Shown here: piece by piece, positions 1-9,383 of the stretch
Layout of the letters: every line of letters begins with the position of its first letter
Numbering within the stretch: position 1 is the stretch's first letter
From: Clarireedia homoeocarpa
Taxonomy: Eukaryota > Ascomycota > Leotiomycetes > Helotiales > Rutstroemiaceae
Length of the DNA stretch: 20,125 nucleotides
Assembly (NCBI GenBank): GCA_001465935.1
Contig: LNKV01000120.1
Location: 7,490 to 27,614 of the forward strand
Direction: 5' to 3'
Translations under genes and position numbers: made by a program
The notes under the pieces: model-generated
Seen by the model: the letters and a program-made list of their open reading frames with translations, nothing else
What the model was told of the DNA's origin: nothing
Databases searched by the model: none

Positions 1-2
1 AA

Positions 3-206
3 GCATCGGATCTCAAGACATCCCCAGCACTGCTTCGAGACTTCCATCGAGCCAACCCGAAGGTGCCTGGCCCCCCAGTACTTCTCCCCGAATAGCTTCG
101 ATTATGGGAATCCGGAGAAGACGACTATGACTATGCTGAGGGAGACCACCCGATGACTGCGGCAAATAAGAAGCGATTCCTGAACTTTGTGACACCTAAA
201 GCATGA
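3..206 (+). pseudogene. C-terminal tail of an LTR-retrotransposon polyprotein, interrupted by one stop
   Basis: Seen: frame 3 runs from the left edge to a TGA at 204-206 and is interrupted once, by TAG at 93-95. It contains a stretch LLRDFHRANPKVPGPP and then an acidic segment (GEDDYDYAEGD) before a basic end (KKRFLNFVTPKA). Codon use is GC-rich and unlike the AT-rich block that follows. Known: Ty3/Gypsy polyproteins of fungi often end in a tail of this kind, an aromatic/basic helix followed by proline-rich sequence after the integrase or chromodomain. Inference: this is the last part of pol of a plus-strand element whose body lies left of the window. The position supports this, because a polypurine tract and an LTR-like sequence follow about 160 bp downstream. 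The TAG could come from CAG or TGG by one RIP-type C-to-T change, so this copy is probably dead but only lightly mutated. The peptide alone is too short for a firm family call. Confidence 0.6.
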
Positions 207-365
207 TGTCGCCAAACTGAGAAGCCACTATCATTATTCCTACAACTACATTCATTTATTGCGGACCATTTAGGTCATTTACACTCATTAAGAAGAAACC
301 TTAAGGATATGCAATTCAGACAATAATTAACAAAGCAATTGGGACGCTCGAGGGCGAGCTTTTTT

Positions 366-377
366 GGAAGGGGGGGG
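366..377 (+). other. Polypurine tract of the plus-strand retrotransposon
   Basis: GGAAGGGGGGGG ends three bases before the proposed LTR start at 381. In LTR elements the RNase H-resistant polypurine tract primes plus-strand DNA synthesis and sits directly 5' of the 3' LTR. Its position between the polyprotein tail and the LTR-like sequence is what supports the call. Confidence 0.6.
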
Positions 378-380
378 TGA

Positions 381-595
381 TGTGATGATTCTGACCAAAT
401 TATCACGATGCTACATAAGAACATGACCTCCATGGGGGTGAGTCAGACATCAAGCATGCAAGCATGCATTAGCATACACGTGATTAAGCACATGATCTCT
501 TCCTGTATATAAGCCTTCGGATCCTTATGATCCTCTTAGCTCTGTAGTTGTTAATTCTAAGGTCATTCAGTGTCTTAACTGGCAGTCTCGTCACA
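381..595 (+). repeat. 3' long terminal repeat (about 215 bp)
   Basis: Seen: the segment begins TGTGATGA right after the purine tract and ends TCGTCACA. The two ends are near-perfect inverted repeats (7 of 8) with the usual TG...CA boundaries. It contains TATATAAG at 506-513 and a short doubled AAGCATGC motif near 452-468. AT-rich DNA begins immediately after base 595. Inference: this is the 3' LTR of the element whose pol tail is at 3-206. If it inserted in the flanking DNA, GATAT (596-600) would be one copy of a 5-bp target duplication, with the partner left of the window. The second LTR is not in the window, so the boundaries rest on termini and context only. Confidence 0.65.
506..513 (+). 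promoter_or_regulatory. TATA box inside the LTR
   Basis: TATATAAG lies about 125 bp into the LTR, with GC-balanced flanks. LTRs carry the RNA polymerase II promoter of the element, and a TATA box at this depth would place the transcript start around 535-545. No expression evidence is possible from sequence. Confidence 0.45.
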
Positions 596-599
596 GATA

Positions 600-1860
600 T
601 AATAGATTTTCTTTTTCGATTTAGATACTTTTACTCGAGTTTAAATAATAGTTAGAACCTATATAGGATTTTGTAGAGTGAGTATTCTAAATATATAATA
701 TTCTTTCGATTAGTCTCGATTATAGTTTTTTTAAGTATTTATATTTAATTCTTTCTTTCGATTATTAGGATTCTCTCTAGAACTTATTAGATTATTTTAA
801 CTACTCTCTTAATTATACTAGTTACTTTTTTAACTGCGATCGGAGAATTTACTTAGATAATATCTTATTTTTCTATAAACGTTTTTACTCTAAAACCGAA
901 ATATAATTCTAGATTAATATAGAAACTGATTAGTTTTTTTATTTTATTGAAAAGATCCTCTAAGTACTTGATTATCTTTTCGTTACTATTTATTTTATAA
1001 AGCTAGAACTAGATAAATTATATAAAATAGTTAATAACTAATAAGATATATTTATATAATTTCTTATTATACTTTGAGACTTCGAAAGGTCTAATAAAAT
1101 CTATTCTAATATATTATATAAGTTCCGAGATTATTATATACAATAGTATCTATATTTTTATTATATTCTTATATTTTATATATTTTAAGTAATCTAAATA
1201 ATAATTTACTATATCTTTTATTATTTTTAATTAGTAGAGGTAGATAAGTTTTTTTAAAAGGATTTATAATATAAAATAACTATTTTTATTATAAGTTTTA
1301 TATAGGATTTTTAATATTTTTTTCTTTAGAATATATATTTTCTTTTCTCTTTTATACTTATAGAATATTATATTCTTACTTAGATTGTATAACGAAAAAT
1401 TCGTGTATTTATATAAAAATACTATATATTTTATTTTTCCTAACCCCGATAATATTTATAATACTAATAGGAAGTTATAGATATCTATAAACTAATTAGA
1501 TAAACTATATTAATTTAATATAAGGTTTTTAGTTATATTAGAGTAGATAAAATATTTATTATTTTCTTTTATATAAATAATTCTCTTCTTGTTTTTACTA
1601 GAGTTTCCTTATTTATATTTATAATATACTTTAACTTTTAAAGTATAAATAAAATATACTTTATTATTATCTTTTATAATAATTTCCTAGTACTTCTTTT
1701 ATTATAAGTTATTACTAATCTCTTTTAATAATTATTTATATCTACTTTTTCTATCTTTCTATATCTATCTTAATATAGTTTTCTTATCTGTTTTATATAT
1801 ATTTTTAATCTTACTAAATTATAATAGTTACGAAATATCTTTATAATCTTTATCTACGAA
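600..1860 (-). pseudogene. RIP'd sequence downstream of RNase H, expected integrase region
   Basis: In Ty3/Gypsy pol the integrase follows RNase H, so this stretch should hold it on the minus strand. The frame that ends in DSLSR at 1861 continues for a while with charged residues and RIP-type stops, but I could not read a convincing HHCC zinc finger or DDE core. About 1.26 kb remains before the junction with the plus-strand element, which is roughly the length of an integrase, so its end and the 3' LTR probably lie left of the window or were lost. Confidence 0.35.
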
Positions 1861-2268
1861 AATTATTCTCGAGAGACTATCTATAATAATATTTTTCGGT
1901 TCTAAGATATATTTAATTCTAATATTGAGAAAGTGTAATTCTATAATCTATCTTATATAAATTCTTTTATAGAAATTTAAGTTAAAGAAAATAGTTAAAA
2001 GTTAGTAATTTATTAGAATAATATTTTCTTTATTGAGATTTCGTAGTATATATTTATTTTTCCTACTAAACTCGATAATTATATATAATTCTTTTTTATA
2101 TATTCTATAATTTCGTTGAGTTAAGGAAAAGATAAAAATATTATATAAAATCGGTATTTCGACTATTTCCCGAATTTATATTATTATATAATCTATTTTA
2201 AAACTAGAGATATCGGAATAAAGGTAAACTAGCTTATCTAGTTTATAATTAAATATTTCTATAATTAT
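1861..2268 (-). pseudogene. Ty3/Gypsy RNase H remnant
   Basis: Seen: one minus-strand frame from 2268 to 1861, interrupted only by a few TAA/TAG codons. In order it reads FNYKLDKLVYLYSDIS (the TDAS catalytic start), IPILYNIFIFSLTQRNYRIY followed by KKELYIIIEFSRK (family pattern PVxFxSRKLTPTERNYxxxxKELLAIVE), then LHFLNIRIKYILEPKN and ending DSLSR (family pattern NVVADALSR). Known: these blocks are the RNase H domain and its C-terminal boundary in Gypsy pol, just before integrase. Inference: this is the continuation of the RT remnant, about 60 bp after its last readable block and in another frame, so at least one indel separates them. The conserved order makes the family call firm even though the protein is dead. 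Confidence 0.85.
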
Positions 2269-2329
2269 TAAATATAGTTATTTTAGTTAGTTAAAAGATA
2301 ATTATTCTACTTCTTTTTATTACTATTCT

Positions 2330-2715
2330 TTATTTCTTATTAATTGATTTAGAAGATATTTTATTTTTATAAAGTTTTTAATCTATCTTTATATAATCTA
2401 AATAGTTCTAATAAATAATAATATCTTATTTTTATTCCTAGATACTAACTATATTTTTATTTTTACTATTTATTCTTCTTTAATAAAAACCTTCTTATAA
2501 CTTTTATATATCAGTTTTAAAATATTAATTTTAGTTATAAAAAACTTTAACTTTTTAAAAGAGAGTTTAAGTTATATTTAAAGAAGTCGAGATAAAAGAT
2601 AGTTATATATAAATTTATATATCTCTTTAAACCCTTTTATTTTAACGAAGATATCGTTTATATAGAAAGTATATTTAAGTAAGATATATTCGTTCTACTT
2701 AATAATTAAAGATAG
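2330..2715 (-). pseudogene. Ty3/Gypsy reverse transcriptase remnant
   Basis: Seen: minus-strand codons at 2664-2644 read YINDIFV, the catalytic YxDD box of retroelement reverse transcriptase with the first Asp read as Asn. The frame stays open apart from RIP-type stops down to 2521. It contains LKLSFKKLKFF, matching the Gypsy pattern L-x-L-x3-KC-x-F after the palm. After a frame change, 2410-2330 reads IKNFIKIKYLLNQLIRN, which matches the RT/RNase H connection seen in Gypsy pol as YRRFIKNFSKIAxPLxxLxRK. Known: this order (YxDD, LxLxxKKCxF, FIKNFSKI) is specific to LTR retrotransposon pol. Inference: a decayed Gypsy RT. The N-terminal palm blocks upstream of 2715 could not be read, so they are either more degraded or missing. 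It cannot encode an active enzyme because of the stops and the altered catalytic box. Confidence 0.8.
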
Positions 2716-3228
2716 TTCTAATCTATTTTATCTTGAGAGCGAGGAGATATTGAAAGTTCTTTAAATATTTATCTTATTATATTCTCTTATTATTATTTAA
2801 ATATATAGAATATAGTAGTCTATATAGTTATTATAGTTTTTTATCTAGTTTATATTTTAATAGTCAAGCTATTAGTAATCGATATAATCTTCTTTATTAT
2901 TAATTTAATATCTATCTATATATATTAAATTTATATAATAAGTCTAAAATAGTTATTAAAAATAGTAATATATTATATATAAGTTGTTTTAACTTAGATC
3001 TTATTTATATAAGTTACTATAATTTATATTTTATTCTATCTAAACTATTATAAATATACTTTTATCTCTTTCGGATCTTATATATAAGTTTAGTATAGTC
3101 TAAGTTGATTTAAAGAAATTTTTGAAAACTTCAAAATTATTTTTACTAAGTCTCTAGAAGTATATTCTCGGGTACGATAAATATACGATAGATATATCTT
3201 TGTATAATTTGTAAAAATCAGAGATCAA

Positions 3229-3560
3229 GACCCCCCTCTTTGAATTTTAAGATTTTCTAAAAATAGTAAATTAGCTCGATAATAGTAAGATAGATCTTAA
3301 TATTATATATATAAGTTTAATAAATAAGAACTTTATAGTCTTTATACTTTATAGTATTTATATAAACTAATATTACCCGATTCTTAAAACTAAGAATATA
3401 AAATAATAATAGTATAGTTTAAAGATCGGGATAGTTTAATATATATATTTAAAATCGAATATAGAAAATATATTATAACTCGGTTATATAAGATAATCGT
3501 AAGTCTTTAATTATAATTCTTGAAAATATCCGGGGCGATCTTTATTAAGATAACTATAGT
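3229..3560 (-). pseudogene. End of a RIP'd minus-strand ORF overlapping a purine tract
   Basis: Seen: a minus-strand frame from about 3530 downward, broken only by RIP-type TAA/TAG codons, ends in the peptide ILKFKEGGLDL and a TGA near 3219. Its last codons run through a purine tract (minus-strand AAAGAGGGGGG, 3239-3229) that stands out in DNA otherwise almost free of G or C runs. Known: several LTR elements encode their polypurine tract in the last codons of pol. Inference: this may be the end of a second minus-strand element lying to the right (3.2-7.2 kb), with its LTR starting just below 3225. No pol domain could be recognised in it, so a different type of ORF is possible. Confidence 0.35.
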
Positions 3561-4079
3561 TAAAGATAATATATATTTCTATATTAGAATCTAGATTTAT
3601 AGATTTGTTTTTTATTATAAGAATTAGTTTTATATTCTAGTCTAATAATTCTTTATTTATAAAGAAGGTTTTCTTATATAAACTATATATAAGTCTTTCT
3701 TAAACGATTTTCTAAAACTAGTATTTTTATATTATAAACTATCTCTTTTATTATATTAAGAACTATAGTTTTATATTATCTTTGATTTATATTTTATATT
3801 AATAAAGATTAGTTGTAGGAATTTTATTAAGTTCTTTAATATCTAAGTTATAATATATAAATAATAAATATATTATATATATCCTAGTATCTAAATTCGG
3901 AATAATATCTCTTAATATAAATTCTTGTTTAATTAACTATTTAGATATAACTTTATTATCTTTATTAGATAATTTTCTTCTAACTATTTTTCTTTTTACT
4001 AGAAAGTTATAATTGAACTTTTATCTTAAATTTCTAGATAAACTTATCTTTTTTATAATTAATAATTTATAATAAACTA

Positions 4080-4330
4080 TTTATATTTTTCTTTTTCTCA
4101 ACTTCTCTATATTCTCTTTATTATCCTTTAATCTATTATAAGTATTTACTTTTATATATTTTAAGTATATTAGATCTACTTCTAATCTTCTATTTAATCT
4201 CTTTATATTCTTACTTTCTTTTTATTAATTTAATTCCGTTCTTATCTCTCTTTTATTCTCTTCTTTATTCTCTTCTTTTATAATACTTAGCGATTTGTAA
4301 TTACTCTAACTTTTCCTTTTTATAATATTT
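4080..4330 (-). pseudogene. Lys/Glu-rich coiled-coil-like remnant
   Basis: Seen: the minus strand is strikingly purine-rich and two overlapping frames read as highly charged helices, for example RLKDNKENIEKLRKRK around 4140-4090 and, further 5', KYYKRRE repeats interrupted by TAA codons that would be Gln before RIP. I do not recognise the protein. Charged coiled coils of this type occur in gag proteins and in some transposon accessory ORFs. It is listed as a visible fossil coding segment only. Confidence 0.3.
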
Positions 4331-6659
4331 TTAACGACTTTATTAAGTCGGGATAATTACTCTTTAATATTTTTAAGTACTTGACTTTTTAGTTTCCCGA
4401 ATTTGAATTAGTAATATTATTATTATCTGAATCTTGTATAGAACTACTTAATAATAAAAGTATATAGAAATTTATATTTATAATAACTTTTTATAATTTA
4501 GTTTTAATAGTTTTATTCTTAAAAGGTTATAAAATAAAATCTTAATCTTCTATAAACTTAAATTAAAATAATTAGATATAGATTCTATCTTCTTTTTTTT
4601 GAGGATCTCTAATAATTAGTTATAAAGTTTATATAATAATAATAGTATTTATATTATTTAACTATAATATTTCTAGAAGTAGATATATATCTTTTTTTCT
4701 TTGATTTTCTTTTAATCGGATAAATATATAGATTATCCTCTAAATTCCTTTAACTACCGCCTTGAAATAAATAAAATATATAATATCTAAAAGACTATTA
4801 CAAGTTATTCTTATTCTAATCACTTTCGATTTTCTATTAAAGAGGAGTTGAAATTTAGAATAATTTATTATATTAATAAGTCTCAAGTTAATAATATTTA
4901 TATCTGAACTTTGATTTACTAAGTAAATCTCTCTTTTAAATATAACTGTCTATTACCCTTCTTTTTATATAGATATAAATAATAATTTATTTCGATTCTT
5001 TTTAAATCTTATCTCGATTTCGATTCTAAAAGTTTTTTTATTTTATAAAATATCTAGGACTATCTTATTAGAATCGATATTCTCTAGCTTCTTCTTCTAA
5101 TAAGTAAATCTAATAATCTTTATAGTAGTATTTTTAATTATTATTTGTTTTTTTTTTCTTTAGTATTTTAGACTTTTCTATTTTTTTTCCCTGATAATCT
5201 AAGATTGATATATATTATAAACTTCTTTAACTACTTAGATATTTCTAAACTAATTTAATATATTTCTAGAATACTTAATTTTCTATATTTGAACTTGCTC
5301 TAGAATAAGATTTAATTTATCGAACTTTCTTCTTATTTAGTAGTAATCTCGTATATTTATTATAATACTTTATTACTCTTTTTATCTAAAACTATATCTA
5401 GATCCTATATTAGTTTAATAGTTCCTCTCTCTTTATAACTATTATTTTCGAAGTTAATAATATCTTTGATATTAATAAACTGTTTTTTATAAAGAGGATC
5501 TTAAGAGATAGAGTTTATTATATATCTTTAAAGTATTTATTTAATATACTTCTAACTTGAAATATTCTCTTCTCTAACCTAATTAATAGTAATCTCGAGA
5601 TCTTTAAGTTTTATATAGAGATTGTTATTATCTCTCTCAGATTCTATTTTTATTATAATATAAAAGTTTAAAAGGATTTTCTAAATTGTTTTCGCTTCTA
5701 TTTCTACTATATAAAAAACTATTATAATATTTTTCGAGCTGAATAAAGTGTGTTTAAGATAGTTTTATTTTTAAATTATAAACAGATCTCTTATATAATT
5801 TTCTCTAATATACCTAACTTCTTTATATTGATAATATAAAACTCCTTTTTCTTACTATTATTTCTTTTTATTAATCTAAGGATTCTTAAATTAGTTTCGA
5901 GAAAGAAGTAAATTTATAGTTCTACTTATATTTAATATCTTTATAAAATTTTTTTTAGAGCTCGAGCTTAATAAATTATTTATTTAATTTTCTCTCTAAT
6001 TATTCTTATTACAATCTGAATTATAATATAAACTATCTTTATTTTTACTATTTTAATAGCTATTATAATAGCTATTATAGAAATTCTGGAAATTGTTTTA
6101 TATATTATTTTATTAGAATTGTTGATTCTATATATATATATTATCTAAGTTAATAAGATATATAATTTATATAAACGGGAGAGGCTTCGGAGTAGTATCT
6201 GTTAGCTATTTATAAAGAAGTACGATATTATATCTAATAGATATTTATCTTTATTATATATAAAGTAGATAAATTGAATATATATTTTAATAACTAAAAT
6301 TTTAAAACTATTATTATATTTTAGGAATTTCAAAAAGATATATAGATATAGAGTATTCTATTTAGAACTTGAAAAAGTTTTATAAATACTTATTCTTTTT
6401 CCTAACTTTCTCTTTTACCTCTATTTATATTTTAAGGTTTGTAGATCTCTATTCCTTTAATATAATTTTATAAGTTTTTTATAAAGCTCTTATACTAAAA
6501 CTATCTTTTAAAATAATAATATATTTTAACTCTATATCTCTTAAGTTTTTAACAAAAGTAGTAATAACTATACCGAGAGTATAATTTTCGAGGCTAGTTA
6601 ACTCTCTACTATTTTCGTTTATAAAGTGATCTCTTTTATATATATATCTTAAAATATAT

Positions 6660-7040
6660 TAAGTGTATTTATAATATAAAGTAAGTAATTCGTTATCTTC
6701 TTATTTAAGATTTTCAATATTGTTTTATATAGAGTTTTTAACGATATTAGTAATTTCTAAAAGAAACTTCTTTTTTAATATCTCTTTAAGTTTATTTATA
6801 TCTTTTTTAGTAATTTTATTTTTTCTATTAAGAAGTTTGTATACTCGAGAAGTAGAGTCGATCTATTTTTCTATATCTCTAATATACAATATATTAATTA
6901 TAGATATCAAGCTATTAGGATCTGTAGGTTTTCTTATACTCTTGAATTCCTACTTTATATTTATAAGTTATTGTATAGTAGATCTTTTCCTATCAAACTT
7001 CCTTGCTAGAGTAAATATAAAGAATACTATTTAAGAAGAG
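6660..7040 (-). pseudogene. Gag-like RIP'd ORF remnant
   Basis: Seen: from about 7020 down to 6660 one minus-strand frame reads almost continuously, interrupted only by TAA and TAG. It includes FTLARKFDRKRSTIQ, then RKPTDPNSLISIINILYIRD, a Lys-rich helical stretch (KDINKLKEILKKKFLLEIT) and EDNELLTLYYKYT. Known: LTR-element Gag proteins have a helical capsid region with a segment resembling ESxxxYYxR. Inference: this is plausibly the gag end of a minus-strand element, fitting its position at the 5' side of that element. The similarity is general rather than motif-exact. The opposite strand of this segment carries an uninterrupted 104-codon frame that I regard as an antisense artefact. Confidence 0.35.
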
Positions 7041-7200
7041 TATAAATAATTAGAGTTAGAAGATAGTAGAGTATAAATTTCTTCAATTTCGTATTTTTGA
7101 GTTATCGATTCTTTCGTATTAATATAAAGTATTTTATATTCTAGTTTAAAACTAAACTAATTGTTTTTATCTAGATTCAAGAATAAAACCGAGAATAATT

Positions 7201-8110
7201 ATACTAAATAAGAGTCTAAGGATAAATATTTCTTAGGAGATCTGTCTCTTCAGGCTCTCGGAAATAATATATAAATTTAATAGTTTACTGATAGTATAGT
7301 AACTAGGTAACCTTGTAAATACTTTTACAAGTTGTTAGGTACTCTATCTAAGTTGTATAGATAAAGTAGTGAATATATTACTTGTCTAGGCTATATACTA
7401 CTAGTATAACTTGTAAAAGTTCTTGGTTTCGTATATACTAGATAAGGATCTGTATAAACTATTCTTAAAATATCTCTAGCTTGTTTTGTAAACAACTACA
7501 AAGCTCCTTCTAAAAGGACTTAGTAAAATTAATCTTATATATACTATTGTACTTACTTAAAGGACTTAGTGAAATTTCCTTTTGTATATCTGGAAGATAA
7601 GATAGGGAAATTTTTTAAATACAACTTCCCTGGAGCTGATAGATATACAATAGATAGGTCCTTATATAATTCTTGAAAACTGCTGTTTTTATAGTTTTGG
7701 GCTTGAACCGAACTGGTACTTATTTAAGTAGGGTTATACAATTCACCTAAGTCCCCAAATAGTAGTCCGATAGATTACAATAGATCGCGATATTTTTTAT
7801 AAAGTACTTAGTGAAATTTCCGATAGCTTGTTTTTTCGTTTAGTAGAATAGCTTATAATAATATTTCTGAGGGTCTTTTGTAGACTTTGAAGATCTGGAT
7901 AGTTTGTAATACTGATCTCGAGGCTCTCAGCTCTTGCAGAAGCGGAATTTTGTATAAAGCGTTTGTAATACACAAACGCTGATTTCTGTATATAAATCGT
8001 TTATGAGTCTGTAAGGTATAAAGGAAAGCTTTCTTGTAATCCCAGTAATAGTTTCACAATTATATAGGATTTTTTTGCTGATCAGTACAGGCAAAAATCC
8101 CTGCGTAGAG
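7201..8110. repeat. AT-rich transition zone with hairpins and short repeats, possible LTR or transposon end
   Basis: No coding frame is visible. Composition is less extreme than in 596-7200, with CA and TG present again. The motif AAAG(G/T)ACTTAGT(G/A)AAATT occurs three times (7513-7530, 7559-7579, 7801-7821). Perfect hairpins occur at 7312-7331 (8-bp arms, 4-nt loop) and 7958-7980 (9-bp arms, 5-nt loop), a 12-bp inverted pair lies at 7322-7333 and 7408-7419, and a 10/12-bp near-perfect hairpin is at 8067-8100. The zone sits between the RIP'd coding remnants and ordinary DNA, where the 5' LTR or terminal repeat of a minus-strand element would be expected. No matching second copy was found in the window. 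Confidence 0.45.
7958..7980. repeat. Perfect 9-bp inverted repeat
   Basis: AGCGTTTGT and ACAAACGCT flank the loop AATAC. It is the strongest short hairpin in the AT-rich zone. It is followed at 8067-8100 by GGATTTTTTTGC paired with GCAAAAATCC around a 12-nt loop. Function unknown; transposon subterminal repeats are one option. Confidence 0.6.
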
Positions 8111-8397
8111 TTACCAGTAAAAAGTAGGAAAAAAAGGATCTATTCCCTAAGTTCTAACTACTTGGAGATGAAAATATAAGGACCACTGCGGGTGCCTGTA
8201 TGTACCACAATAGTACTTCTAAGCCTAGTCCATGACGACTTCCTCAACAACACCCAGCTTTGTGAGTTTCTGTCTAGCCCTCCTAACTCCGGTATTGCTA
8301 ACAGTACAGTCAGTCACTGAGGTTTGAGCTCACACTTCAAATCACACTAGCCTCGAAAAGACATCGATTATCGATGGTGGCCGTATCCCTTTTTTGG
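8111..8397. other. Intergenic DNA between the repeat block and the dehydrogenase gene
   Basis: Composition returns to normal here. I see no ORF and no RIP signature. A perfect palindrome, CATCGAT-T-ATCGATG, is at 8362-8376, within the likely downstream region of the dehydrogenase transcript. Its role is unknown. Confidence 0.5.
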
Positions 8398-8403
8398 TTT
8401 ATT
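8398..8403 (-). terminator. Poly(A) signal of the dehydrogenase gene
   Basis: The minus strand reads AATAAA here, about 42 nt past the TAA stop at 8445-8447, in an AT-rich 3' flank. Fungal polyadenylation signals are loose, but a canonical hexamer at this distance is a good candidate. Cleavage would be expected about 10-30 nt further down, near 8370-8385. Confidence 0.5.
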
Positions 8404-8444
8404 AATATACATAACTTATACTCATTAACTTCTCATATCATCAT

Positions 8445-9383
8445 TTATACACCGGCATGCAAGATATATCCACCGTCCACGGCCACCGTCTGACCATTCA
8501 AATACTGATTCGTCGCTGCAAATAGTATCGCACCCGCCATATCCTCATCCTTACCCGGTCTCTTAGCCGGAACCTTCGCGTACTTATCCTTCTCAATATG
8601 ACTCTTCTGATCCTCACCACTCTCTCCTGCTGTCATCTCACTAGGGAACACACCCGGCGCAATACTGTTAATTCTGATCTTCAAGCCATTGCCCGCGACC
8701 TCAGATGCCAGCATCTTGGTCAAATGGATTGCCGCTGCCTTGCTGGCGTTGTAGCTGAAATGATGTTGTGACGATTGTACGATTCCTGAAATGGAAGAGA
8801 TGTTAATGACCGTCCCCGAATATCCATGTTGATGCTCCGTCGCCTTTTGCAACAGCGGCAAGAACGCGCTGGTCATGAAGAATAATTGCGGCACGTTGGT
8901 CCGGTAGGTATTGCACCAGTCGTCAAACGTCGAGTTTTCTGCATCGAAGAGGTTCTTCTTCATCTCCTCGGCGCTGCCGGCTTCGGTTTGCTGAGTGGCG
9001 CCTGAGATACCGGCGTTGTTGATTAGGATGCAGAGACATTTCTCACGGGACTCGATTTCTTTGACAAGGCGCGTGATTTCTTCTTTCTTGGTGATATCGG
9101 CGGTGATGGGGATAATTTCTCCGGCGATGTTTTGGCCATGGGTTTTTACTACGTTTTCGAGCTTTTCTTCTGTGCGCCCTACGATGTAGACTTTGGCGCC
9201 ATTGACGGCTAGGGCTTGAGTGGCCATTAGACCGATCCCGGAGCCACCGCCGGTGACGAGGGCAACCTGTTTTCGTATTAGCTTTTTCATTTCCTATGTG
9301 TGATGATTAACGTGATGACGACTTACCCTGCCCTTAACGTTGAATACATTCTCTAAGAGAAAGTTCTTGTTGTTCTCAGACAT
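8445..9383 (-). CDS. Short-chain dehydrogenase/reductase (SDR), two exons
   Basis: Exon 1 is 9383-9327 and exon 2 is 9266-8445, giving 292 residues. Splicing joins VFNVKGR to VALVTGG in phase 0 and restores the standard SDR N-terminus. All classical SDR features are present: cofactor motif TGGGSGIG (24-31), GR at 49-50 favouring NADP(H), Asp76 at the adenine site, NNAG (102-105), Asn143, catalytic Ser177, Tyr191 and Lys195 (YNASK), IAPGVFPSEMT (221-231) and the C-terminal VDGGY (282-286). Known: this subtype in fungi is usually annotated as similar to the RhlG 3-oxoacyl-ACP reductase of rhamnolipid synthesis. The true substrate is generally unknown. Likely a soluble NADPH-dependent oxidoreductase. 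It stands alone on the minus strand, so no pathway can be inferred from neighbours. The start at 9383 has A at -3. In-frame ATGs at 9446 and 9620 could extend the protein to 313 or 371 residues. No RIP damage is visible although RIP'd DNA lies about 335 bp away. Confidence 0.93.
9267..9326 (-). other. Spliceosomal intron of the SDR gene (60 bp)
   Basis: The minus strand begins GTAAGT (9326-9321), contains GCTAATAC as a branch-site match about 10 nt before the acceptor, and ends AAAACAG at 9267. The length is typical for filamentous ascomycetes. Read through without splicing, exon 1 runs into a stop (HHVNHHT then TAG), while splicing restores the SDR N-terminus exactly. Confidence 0.92.

Larger units (their letters stand above)
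596..7200 (-). mobile_element. RIP-degraded retrotransposon block, ancestral coding on the minus strand
   Basis: Seen: about 6.6 kb of very AT-rich DNA. In the sample 4081-4140 CA occurs once, TG never and TA about ten times, whereas CG in TCG/CGA contexts survives throughout. That is the pattern of RIP, which converts CpA to TpA. The plus strand is pyrimidine-rich over long stretches, as expected if the coding strand is minus. Minus-strand frames are broken mostly by TAA and TAG, consistent with former CAA/CAG (Gln) or TGG (Trp) codons. Gypsy-type RT and RNase H motifs can be read within it (separate entries). Between the recognisable pieces (about 600-1860, 2716-3220, 3560-4080, 4330-6660) I see the same degraded composition and broken minus-strand frames but no further domain I can name. 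Integrase would be expected below 1860 but I could not identify it. The left part is probably cut by the plus-strand element ending at 595. Confidence 0.85.

Noticed and set aside
13..195. 60-codon minus-strand ORF at the left edge
   Set aside because: The plus-strand frame 3 through the same bases has a coherent polyprotein tail and fits the LTR downstream, so the minus frame is a shadow.
6720..7034. 104-codon plus-strand ORF in the AT-rich block
   Set aside because: Rich in Phe, Ile, Leu and Ser because of T-rich composition. The opposite strand carries a better gag-like frame with RIP-type stops, so this is most likely an antisense artefact of RIP.
7513..7821. Possible CRISPR-like array from the three short repeats
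   Set aside because: Spacing is irregular (about 45 and 240 bp), copies differ, and the DNA is clearly eukaryotic.
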